Source: Crossaster papposus
Taxonomy: Eukaryota; Echinodermata; Asteroidea; Velatida; Solasteridae
DNA: 64,000 nucleotides
Direction of reading: 5' to 3'
Assembly: GCA_037893245.1 (NCBI GenBank)
Contig: JBAIAA010000696.1
Location: forward strand, 28,519-92,518
Notes under the pieces: generated by a model
Told to the model about the DNA's origin: nothing
The model's input: the letters and a program-made list of their open reading frames with translations, nothing else
Databases searched by the model: none
Translations under genes and position numbers: made by a program
Shown here: positions 50,114 through 60,390 of the stretch, one piece after another
Position numbering within the stretch: position 1 is the first letter of the stretch
Layout: every line of letters starts with the position of its first letter

Positions 50114-50834
50114 TAAAGACAGATAAACGTATGGGATCATATCCCCCAAAAGTATATAACTGACCGAATTATTATCAAAAATCTTAACTGGGTAAAAGAT
50201 CGTATACTAGTTGTATTTACACCCCGTAACATTTCGACGGGCATGTTAGGATTTACAGACTAAAGACTGTATGGATAACAGTCAGTTCACGGTCCAGTCC
50301 ATTGATTTATTTTTGGAAATTTTATCTTGACGAAAACGTGTAATATCCACTGATCTTAAACTTCAACAGATTAGGTTTTGAATTTTCTTCGTTGGATTTT
50401 AAGTGTTTGTGTTGAAAAACACCGAAGTGTATGAAAAGTACTACCAAACCCCAAGCGAGCGGTCAGTATAAATCATTAACTATGCTGCGCCGGACGCCCC
50501 TTTCGCACACGGTTCAAATCCACTTGTCCTAATGGCCCTCTAGAAAACACTTATCACCTTCATGTTATTGTAACAAAACTCATGCTTCACTAGCATGTAA
50601 TACACTAACAAAGAAATTTATGTAATATGTTTTCACTTTCTTCAGAATTGGGAAAAGTGAATTTATAGATGTGGTTTTCGAATTTGGAATCATGGAAGGC
50701 ATAAAGTATTCTTGACCGATAACCGTGAAATAATAAAGATAAACATTCCTGTTCTGAGAAGCAATTTCAGTGCACTAAACGATGGACAAATACAAGGCAC
50801 AGAATGTAAACACTGCCCCCATTTTCTAAGACGT

Positions 50835-50859
50835 GGGGGGGGGGGGGGGGGGGGGGGGG
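50835..50859 (+). repeat. Poly(G) run of 25
   Basis: Run of 25 G after AAGACGT, followed by AGGGAGGGTGG. A 15-C run lies 215 bp downstream at 51074-51088. Upstream of the NBL1 coding exons. Confidence 0.98.
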
Positions 50860-51247
50860 AGGGAGGGTGGAGCTTGTGTCTTTATAAATCATTGGTGCAA
50901 CTTGAACCACTGTGATCTGCACATTTTCTCTTTGATGACTGGGATGAACATAATTTTGTACAGGCCGGGCCAAGCCGATTGTGACAGTCGGTTAGAATAA
51001 ATATGCATAAGCGAACAAATAAACGATTGGCAGATTTTCCCGCTCTTGGGCCCCCAAAACAACACAAGAACAGCCCCCCCCCCCCCCCGACCCCTAAAGG
51101 CCTAATGCATGGTAAATGCCCGTTTTGGCAGTTAAACCAATCTCGATCCAATTTTGGACCAACCCCTGGACATGGTAACCAGAGTAAAACTAGAGTTTGC
51201 AGTTTGCAATAACCCTAATGTAATCCGTCAACTGGAAAACAATAATT

Positions 51248-51309
51248 GTAAGTAATGACACGATCAGGGTATTGGAGTACGCCCTCCTGCTAAAAGTAAG
51301 TAATGACAC
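51248..51309 (+). repeat. 34-bp insertion flanked by a 14-bp target duplication
   Basis: GTAAGTAATGACAC occurs at 51248-51261 and again at 51296-51309. Between the copies lie 34 bp starting GATCAGGGTATTGGAG and ending CTCCTGCTAAAA. The same 34 bp recurs at 51801-51834 without the flanking repeat. The A-rich end and duplication look like an extremely 5'-truncated retroposon. Confidence 0.8.
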
Positions 51310-51529
51310 GCATGTGCGAGAGTTGCATGGTATAACATTTCTTTCACTTTCGATGGAAGAATTTAGTCATAATTATTTTGATATAAGCAAATATTACTGC
51401 TTTCCAAAACTTCAGGTTGTAACTTTCACAGGATGCACGCTACGTTTTTACCCCGTTTAGGGTCACTACCAAGCCACGGTTTAACAAATAATTATTTGTT
51501 AATTACAGAACTTCAACGAGAAATCAAAC

Positions 51530-52305
51530 ATGGCATCAAGACACTATTTGATGCACTTCCTCGTCGCTAGTGTGACATTCTTAACGATTGCGACGGCAGC
51601 CGTACGAGCAAGACCTGGTGGTCGTAGTGCTCATATTAGTGGCCAAGCGGTGGACAGATTACCGCTATTTCCAGATAAGTCAGCGTGGTGCGAGGATCAA
51701 GGGATACAGCAGGTTATCAGTCACGCTGGGTGTACGTCCAAGAAAATTGAAAATAAGGTAAAAGTACACGGCTTAATGGTTTCTCAAGGTAGCGCTGTTT
51801 GATCAGGGTATTGGAGTACGCCCTCCTGCTAAAAGGCGCGTTACCCGCTCCGTGTGCTATACCTTTTCTTTTTACATTTTCGGCGAAGTAAATTGGGAAT
51901 TCCTCCTACCGTTCCACCCCCGCAAATTGGATCCCAGTTAATACGCTGTTTCAATCCTGCTTTGTTTAAACACTATTTTTTTGTCGAGCGGAAACATGTA
52001 CTGGCTGATGAATGATATAACAAGAGTGATTGCTTAGGCCAAATAAAACAAGAAACCGGTTTCTCGTCCCTGCCTGTTTCTTTTTCCTGCCCGCCTCCTA
52101 ATTTTTTTTTGTAATACGATATCCTTCTAATTTGTAATCCTAATTTTCAATATGTTTATTTAAATTTTGGCAATTGTCCGTCCGTATATATGTAATCAAA
52201 ATCAGGTAAACATATGGGATGGCTCCTGCATGCAAACAAAAGGGTCGAGCAAATGGCAAATTCCCTCCGCCATATTGGAAAATTCACTATCTTAAAAACA
52301 GGCCG

Positions 52306-52345
<40 letters not shown>

Positions 52346-53119
52346 AAAAAAACACAAAAACCCGGACGAGAAAATTCTAGTCCTAGCTATCTCTGTTCTA
52401 TATTTTAATTCAGGTGTGCCTTGGTCAGTGTTATAGTTATAGTGTTCCCCGCACCATGCCGACAGAGACTAACTCGGAGCTTCAATATTGTAGCTGCTGT
52501 AAACCATCAAGAGCTACGTGGCAAAAGGTAAATTAAAATCAAAATCGAAGGTAATGAAAACTGAGTTTAACGGCAACTACGTCTACTGAAACAAACAACA
52601 AAACAAAAGCAAGTTTGTAAAAAGAAATCTGTAGGCAACGTACAGAGGACGGTCTGAGGTTACTCGTGTCCACATTCCTGTAATGTATCCTCACGCGTTT
52701 CGAAACACTTTTTTTCAGTTTAATGGTGAGATTGGTGAAGGATGAACATCGACGTTTAGGAATTGAACACACGTTCAGCTTTCAGAGATTGTTTAATTGC
52801 TAACAGTTTTCAGAGTGACTGTAGTACTTTATTTTTCTAACTTCGTCTAAAGAGAAACAATTAATTTGTCTTTGACGAATATCACTTGTTTGCAGTGCAG
52901 CAACAACGAATTTCGAAAGCCGTTTGCATATTTATTTTACCTGCTTATTTGTCACACAACTTAAGTAACCTCGGTATGTTTTTCCAGATACCGTTGGATT
53001 GCGTCATCGATGGCATCTCGCAGAAAGTAGACAAACTTGTGGAGTTAGTCCAGCAATGTGAATGTCAGAGTTGTACAGGCTCAGATGCAAGTGGTTTTGA
53101 TGGATTCATCAATCTGTGA
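51530..53119 (+). CDS. NBL1: NBL1/DAN-like secreted BMP antagonist, complete coding region in 3 exons
   Basis: DAN-family proteins are secreted cystine-knot factors that bind BMPs and GDFs outside the cell. The coding exons 51530-51757, 52414-52527 and 52988-53119 join in phase 0 to 157 residues (human NBL1 about 181). Residues 1-27 are a signal peptide. The knot runs from SAWCEDQ (Cys54) through HAGC (68), VCLGQCYSYSVP (78, 82), YCSCCKP (102, 104, 105) and PLDC (119) to KVDKLVELVQQCECQSC (138, 140, 143). CLGQCYSYSVP and VDKLVE match the vertebrate NBL1 subgroup rather than gremlin or cerberus. There are 11 knot cysteines instead of 10: Cys104 replaces a Ser. The exon carrying the ATG has an acceptor at 51508, so the 5' UTR continues upstream. 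The gene converges on D2HGDH. A possible AATAAA is at 53479. Confidence 0.95.
52308..52343 (+). repeat. (CT)n microsatellite in NBL1 intron
   Basis: About 18 uninterrupted CT units lie roughly 70 bp upstream of the second NBL1 coding exon's acceptor. It could act as an extra pyrimidine tract. Confidence 0.95.
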
Positions 53120-54906
53120 CTGAACATCGCCCCAAACATATATAATTAAGGGAATGAGGGTCGTTTGCTGTACATTTCTAATAACACCACTCACAATGAA
53201 GAATGTTTTGAGGTTTAACTTCTTGAATATTTTGCCGTGGGTATTACACTTTTTGATCACGCAAAGCGAAATTTATTATTACAACTGTCTATTCAAATAA
53301 TGACCGTTAGGTTGTAAACACCAGAATGTCTTGTTTTCGTTTTAATGACAGCAAGTCAGACATAATGTTTCAGGGTGTTTAGTGGTTTTAATAATACGGC
53401 TACTTATACGTTTTTCATTGGTAAAACCGATTTGACGGAAAAGTCGAGACGGTTTAAGTCAAAGAGTGTAAGATATGTAAATAAATTTGTGATTGCATAC
53501 ACGTTGATTTTTAGCCCCTATACTTCAATTGAAATGTTGATGGATTTGACATCTATTAACATTGTATCAACAGTGGCGAATCTACGCGGGGGGGGGGGGG
53601 GGGGGGGTAAACCCTCTCCCCGCCCCCTTTGGGCTGCCCAAAAAATCTGGGGGAGGGCATGTTTTACGGGATTAATGCCGCAGACCACCTAGCAAAGCGT
53701 GAATGCCCCGGACCCCTAGCAAAGAGGTAACCCCCCCCCCCCCCCCCCTCTTAGATAAAACCTAGATCCGCCACTGGTATCAATATATAATGATGTTAAC
53801 ATTGTGAGACATGACTACAATGAACACGTTAATACTATATTTTTCAGATGCTTTCCACATTTTCTTTGTATCCTATCTAACAGATTGACCATTTATACGC
53901 AATTCCTCAAGGCATTAATTGTTTTAAAATTGTATATAATTATGTATGGCTCTTGTTGCGAATAGTTCAAGGCACTTTTGTACTTGTATTGTCATCTACG
54001 TTTAATGTTAAAATTTTAATTGTTCTTTGATTATAGAAACAGATTGATTGAGAACTTTCAGATTAGTTTTTTTATCAACCCGTAATTTATAATAATAAAC
54101 TCTTCTTTTTTTTTAAACAGACTATTACATTTTTAAAAAAATTCATTTTAGTTTATAAATAACTACTTAATACTGCCTTATCCTTTAGATAAAAAATTGT
54201 AAAAACTCCAATTGCCCGAGATAATCCTTATTGTAATTTCATGATACATTTTTTGTACATTACGCCTAGTACTTGGCATATACAATATGTATTCTTAGAA
54301 AAATGACATGAACATAAACTAGAAAATATGTATTCTTTGAAAAATTTACATAAACTTTTAATATTTTGTATGTAACCTCATCAATAGATTATTAATTATT
54401 CATTGAATCTGAAATACTGTGTGTACAGCAAGTTGTACATGGATGTGTCATTAATTTAAAAAGACTTATTTTTACATTTTTACACCCATGTGTGCACCCC
54501 CACACATGAATGTATGTAATATTCACTGTCAAAGAATGCTTGGCCACCTTTAATAAACAATCATTAATTTACTTGGATATGTTGGATTAGAATAAAAATA
54601 CAAATGTGTGATTATATGTCATGACTCCATTTTTGTGTTTTATTAAAATAAGATTATGCCTCTACCATCAAAAATTCCTGTCATGAATATTTCATTGTAT
54701 TTTTTCCCACTTATATCAAGGTCCACGTTCTTTACTCGCACACTTTTTTTACTTTACTTATGATAATGCTACTTTCAATTTACAGACAAAAGATCCATGA
54801 CTGTATTCAACAATGTCCTCAGAGTATAAACATCAATGGGGTTGTAAATTTCCTTTTTGACTTGACCTATAAGTCACTGACTTTACAACATCACAAGATC
54901 AACAAA
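53120..54906. other. Tail-to-tail gap between NBL1 and D2HGDH
   Basis: AT-rich DNA holding the 3' UTRs of both converging genes and one hAT-like MITE (53571-53776). No further coding exon is visible. Confidence 0.6.
53564..53783. mobile_element. hAT-like MITE carrying poly(G) and poly(C) runs
   Basis: The element at 53571-53776 starts CAGTGGCGAATCTACG and ends CCTAGATCCGCCACTG, inverted ends matching at 14 of 16 bases. GTATCAA flanks both sides. Just inside the left end is a 20-G run (53588-53607), and near the right end an 18-C run (53731-53748), so the two homopolymers can pair as part of a giant hairpin. No open frame. Confidence 0.88.
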
Positions 54907-57900
54907 CTATGAAGTCTTTGTGTCTGGGAGGGATGGAATTGTCTTGTAAGGATTCAAGATTCCTTTGGGGTCCATTAATCGTTTTATCTGTTGCATAAGC
55001 AGTACTGCCTCATTTGTCTTAGTATATCCGATATAGTTCCTCTTATTAAAACCGAGTCCATGTTCTGAGCTAATGCTTCCCTTAAGGTTTGATGTCTTCT
55101 CAAAGATATAAGGCTCAAGTGCCTTCTGAATTTCATCCGAGAATTTCTCAACAACAACATTAACGTGGAGGTTGCCATCACCGACGTGACCATAACCAAT
55201 CACATCACAGATTGGTAAATGAGAATGGTTCTTTTGTAGATGCTCACGTATCTCAGGAACGATATCATAATAGGCTCGGTGAGGTATAGTCAGATCATAC
55301 TTGTATGATACTTTGGTGCGTTGGATGCCATCATTAACTCTTACTCGCATTGCCCATATCATCTATAATGAGTAGAGATACAGAGCGGGTGAGATTGAGG
55401 AAAATGAAAACTCAAAATAACTGGGAATGGATCCGGCTCGCTAAAAGTGGAACCCCCGCTGCATAAAACCATACGTGCACCATAGATTACACTTGCTTTG
55501 TTTACAAGAGCAAACCTCGGGTTGAAAGTGGAAGCACAACAGCTGCACAAAACCATACATGTACCATATATTACACTTGCTTTGTTTACAAGAGCAAACC
55601 TCAGGCTGAACGTTTAACCATGCACCGTCTGCATAAAACCATACGTGCACCATAGATTACACTTGCTTTGTTTACAAGAGCAAGCCTCAGGTTATACATA
55701 TAACCACCGGCTGCATAAAACTATACATGCACCATAGATTAAACTTGGTTTGTTTACAAAAGCAAACATCAGGTTGAAAATGAAACCACGCACCGCTTCG
55801 TTTGTACATGTATATAGTAACTGCACCTTCGATCCCCAGTTGGCCTTCCATTCTGAACTCGTGTAATTTACGCAAATGATGTCAGAAAATTTTTACCTGA
55901 ATTTTGGCTGATTCTGTGGCAACAGTTCCGTCCAACACCAGCTCCAATGCCATAATGTGTTCCAGGAAATTATTCAGTTTCTCCTCGTCATGATTTCCAT
56001 CTGATCCTGATGTCTCAAGTAGAATGTAGAATGGGTAAACCTTGCCGAGAGGGTTTCTAAGCTCCAAATACTTGGTGACATACTTTGGAAAATAAAGTAC
56101 ATGTATAAATAAGTAGTGGCTGAGATATCAAAATGTGTTAGCTTTTGTTTTGAAAGGGGGAGGCTTGCTGTGCTTGCAAAACATAACAATGGAAGAGCTG
56201 GTTTCTATAATATGATACATGTACATGCTATTTTACTTTCAGAATCTCGCCGTATCTTGGCTGCATTAGGTAAGTTTCAGTTGTTATGTAATTTAATCTA
56301 AATCAGAATACAGTAAAAAAAGTAAGAATGAAATTAAGAAACAATATAATATTTTTTTTTTGTGCAAATGTATATTACCTTTTTGTTAGAAAACTTATTT
56401 ATTTCTTACCATGACAGTTTCTTGATCCATGAACTCAAACGCTGACAGGATTTCAGCCAAATGCAACTTGCTTTCCTTATACGTAGCAAGGACTTTAGAA
56501 AAACTGTCACAACCTGCAAAAAATGTAGAGAAGATTCAGTTAATTATTCATGTTTAAACTCCACTTTTACATGTACATTAATTTACTGCTACTATTGTGG
56601 TACAACGTGCTGGCAAGTACATGAGCGCAACTCATTGTTATTTTGCTTTACAGTGATAAATTGATGGATCATTTACACTGCTGGACATACTATGTAAGAG
56701 GAACTTTAAGGCAAAAGGAATAGCGATATCTGGAATGATCGTATAGAACTATGTGCACTACCCACTAATAAGATTATTATGATAACGTAATTGGAACAGG
56801 ATCAGCAAACACTATGCCAAATGATAAAGAAATTAAGAAAATAAGTCTATTGTTTACAACAAGCGATAGTTGCAAAGGCAAACTACCGGTATTATTATGC
56901 TTGCTTACTCCATTATGGTGGCCAATTACAGGGGAAACCAGATGGCCATTTAGTTGCGTTAATACAATAAAAACCCATTTACATTTTAATATCCCTACCG
57001 AAGAATGCCACATTTACAGACTGGGGACGAGGAGGACACAAAATAGAGACTCCAGTCACAACTCCAAGTGTTCCCTCGGAGCCAATAAACATCTGCTTGA
57101 GATCATAACCAGTGTTGTCCTTGCGCAGTGAGGAAAGACAATTAATTACACATCCATCTGCAAGTACCTAAAATGCAATAAGACGAAACAGACAGGTGTA
57201 TTAAGACAGAATGTTCTCGCAGTTTGTTTACATGTGTAATTTCGTTTGTGTGCTTGTAGCTCCCATAAAATACCCACAATGAAAATGTGACATAATTTGC
57301 TTTCAGAGTTATTGCTTCTTGCATCATATCTTTAACTCAACTGTGTCTTATGGACCACTATAAAATAGAAAACTTAATGTCATTGTTGTTTTTTAATTAT
57401 CCACATGACTTCATTAGATTATAGATAGTATACAAAATTACAAATATATGGTTTGAAGGTGGATATTCATTATTAGTTCTTCGAGTATCTAGAAGTTGAT
57501 AAAGCACTTTGTAGTTCCTGTGTAAAAGCCAAGGCAATACGCAGAAGAGCAATATACAAACCCTAAGTAATTGACACGTTTGTTTTACTACACCTTATGC
57601 GTATTTACCAACATTTTGTTAGGTTACGCAGAATTAGTTTCTTATAGCAAAATGTTGCTCTGCATGTAGAGGACAAAATGTTCAGACTAGTGAACAGGAA
57701 ATCCATAGTACATACGTATTGAGCCCGTACATGAAACTTCGCGTGTGCATTTGGTAAACAGCAAAACTACGGGCCGACACATGATGGTGAATGAATGAGT
57801 GAGAACTCATCTCTTGATTTTGTACGTGTTTTGTACATGTATGATGTATAGTAACATGATGGATGGGAAGCAAATTACACTTACTGCTTCAACACCTAGA

Positions 57901-59730
57901 ACTGTTCCCCGCAGACTACCATAACGCAGCAGTCTAATTCCACCGGCATTGGTAGACACATTGCCTCCAATGTGACAACTCCCTTTAGCTCCAAGATCAA
58001 GTGGCATTGTGTGGCCATACTCTGATAAATAGTTATCCAGTTTCTCCAAGATACAACCTGCCTGGCACACTAGAACACCTATAAAATGACATTTTTAAGT
58101 ATGTATTGACAGATGATTGTACTTTTCTAGTATGTCATCGAAAACAAATACAGATCGATTACCTTTTTTATATTTTCCTTGACAAACAATTTGCCTAAAT
58201 CATTATTACTATATGATCATGACAACGAAGTCTTAACGCTAACATACTTTCCTCAATTCTCCAAAAACCTTGTGCTATACGTGTTTGACCTGCACGCGCG
58301 AGTGGTGTACCTTATCCATGGGGCTTTCAAAAATGATAACTTTTAAGTTCTGTAAATAAAATGTTCAAGAATAACTGAAAAAAATAAAAATATATATCAA
58401 AGGACTACCATTACCAACCTGACAGTTCATCAAATCCTACAATGTTATTCATGAGTGATGTGGACAATATGATCTCATCAAAGACAGGTACGCTTCCTCC
58501 TACCAGGCTTGTGTTACCTCCCTGGGGCACTACAGCCAGGTAACGAGCGTGACAATATGACATGATCTTGGAGACTTCAGCAGTAGTCTTTGGTCTTAGT
58601 AGAACTTGACTTGCACCTGGAAATTAGAAAACATGTACCAATAATAAAGTTGTGCAATATCGGTAAGTCTGGATATTTCAAATTAAGTTTAATAGTTATT
58701 AATTATAAATGTTATAATTGTTATATATATTTTGGGGGGTGGGGTAATGAGGATGGGTGTTTCAAACCCCCCCCCCCTCCCATGCCTGCATCTGACTGAT
58801 CAATGTGAATGACTATCATTTAATGTTTTCTTGTAAATGACAGCAAGCCTAATATATTAATTTTGCGAGGTGTTAATTAGTACCAGTACAATCTAATATT
58901 CGGCAGTTGGTAAAAGTCAAAGGTAGCCAAGCCTTGACAATTTATTGTGTCGGTTTATACAACGTTTAAAAGTAGTACTACTTTTTTTACTAGTCTAACA
59001 AATTGTAACCTGTTAATTATATTATACCATTAAAACGGTGAAACCACAGACAAACAAAATATTTGAAATATAGGTTATTTTTGGTCTGTAAAAAGAACGT
59101 TTACGTACAATATTATGAGGTAACCAGAATCTATGTGTAAAGCATGCATAAAGCTACATGTAGCTCCGGTTAGCTTAAGCTTGCCCTGGCTAACTCTGGC
59201 TAGCTCTGGCTAGCTCTGGCTAGCTCCGGCTGACCCTGACTTTTACTAACACCCATATTTCTCTGGGTTAGATAACTCAAAAGACAAAGTTGGATACCTC
59301 TCAATGAGCCGAGCCAATCAGTGTTTGATGAAACGAGGTCATCCTCATCCGTTATTACTCTCTGCGGTAAAAGTTCTTCAAAGAATGCAACATCATCCTG
59401 AGTGACTTTAGAGAATGGACGGCGTGCAATTGTTGGATGTGATTCAGAGGTAAGAGGAACTTCTCTTGTAGTTTGATGAGCAGCAGAAGATGTAGCAAGA
59501 TATCTCAACGACAATCGTTGACAATGTGAGATTTTCTTGAAATCACAAGATTTGTAGACAGCTTTGATCACGCCGTGGTTTACTTGTTTTGCATTGGTGA
59601 CAAAATTCCCATGAAATTTGCGGTATTGTAAAGGAATACACTGCACTGCAGACTTGAAACTAAAAAGATGCGCAACAATACTTTGGCAAATGTTCTTGAT
59701 AGACGTTCCCGCAGCTCTAAATGACGCCAT
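54907..59730 (-). CDS. D2HGDH: D-2-hydroxyglutarate dehydrogenase, mitochondrial, complete, 7 exons
   Basis: This FAD enzyme oxidises D-2-hydroxyglutarate to 2-oxoglutarate in mitochondria. The exons 59730-59298, 58616-58419, 58078-57885, 57167-56999, 56513-56410, 56082-55897 and 55362-54907 join in frame to 579 residues (human 521). The N-terminus is basic and Ser/Thr-rich, a likely transit peptide about 50 residues longer than in human, with no second Met before the conserved [11 protein letters not shown]. The FAD-binding domain has [12 protein letters not shown] (175-186), [20 protein letters not shown] and [31 protein letters not shown] and [10 protein letters not shown] follow. The C-terminal domain has [12 protein letters not shown] and SSEHGLGF. 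His487, His494 and Glu528 keep the 7- and 34-residue spacing of the human metal ligands (434, 441, 475). The human GGNTG motif reads GGNTS here. The ATG at 59730 is the only possible start in the first exon. Confidence 0.97.
55457..55795 (+). repeat. 82-89-bp tandem repeat, 4 copies, in D2HGDH intron 6
   Basis: Units start at about 55457, 55540, 55629 and 55711 with (G/T)CTGCA(T/C)AAAAC(C/T)ATAC, continue through GCACCATAGATTACACTTG and TTTGTTTACAAGAGCAA, then diverge in a 20-bp tail. The last copy is the most diverged. Confidence 0.92.
59186..59232 (+). repeat. 10-bp repeat in D2HGDH intron 1
   Basis: GGCTAGCTCT repeats about four times with edge variants (CTAACTCTGG, CTAGCTCCGG). It lies about 65 bp inside intron 1 from the exon 1 donor. 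Confidence 0.85.
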
Positions 59731-59940
59731 TTGAACTGCTTGTCATTGTCAAGACCACATAAAATGAAAAGGTAGAATACCCATAACCTGGAGAACAAAC
59801 AAATGAACATCACAAAACTATTATCAACACACGCTGTAAAGGCAGAGCACAAGCAGACTAGAATCAGCAATTTACTACACAACATTAGTGTATACTGTCT
59901 AGTCAGAGTTACTAGACTCTAGTTATCGTTTTTTTAACAT
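59731..59940 (-). promoter_or_regulatory. D2HGDH upstream region
   Basis: This is the sequence directly upstream of the D2HGDH start codon. No TATA box or CpG island is evident. The promoter is presumed here or in the adjoining repeats, by position only. Confidence 0.3.
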
Positions 59941-59945
59941 TTGGA

Positions 59946-59980
59946 CATCATCTGGCGCTAGATAGTAGCGCTAGATGATG
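59946..59980. repeat. Hairpin with 15-bp arms upstream of D2HGDH
   Basis: CATCATCTGGCGCTA, a 5-bp loop (GATAG), then TAGCGCTAGATGATG. The arms pair with a single mismatch. Confidence 0.85.
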
Positions 59981-60142
59981 TTGCAGGGACAACTCGACCG
60001 GTGCAGGGACAACTCGCACGGTGGGACAACAACTCGACCGGTGCGGTGGGATAACTCGACCGCTGGACAAATCGACCGGTGGGATAACTCGACGGTGGGA
60101 TAACTCGACTGCGGGACAACTTGACTGGTGTTGGTGGGACAA
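59981..60142 (+). repeat. GC-richer minisatellite of about 17-20 bp
   Basis: Degenerate units such as GGGACAACTCGACCGGT and GGGATAACTCGAC repeat about nine times with variable spacing. It lies directly upstream of the D2HGDH promoter region. Confidence 0.85.
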
Positions 60143-60390
60143 CTAGTCCATTATTACCAGAAATTAATGTAAACGTTATACTTAAGTTATAGGGTACCTG
60201 TACAGAAGCCTCGCGGGGCGCACAAAAGGCATGAATTGCACTGTTGGCACAGCTACTGCTGATGACTGATATGATGTACACACTGTGTCACTGTCGAGAT
60301 AAGAATAGGGCGCCCTCTAGCTCTAGAGATGAGCAGCCACAAAAACCGTCCAATAAAGGAACTCGTTTTCGATAGGATTCTCAAGGTCGG

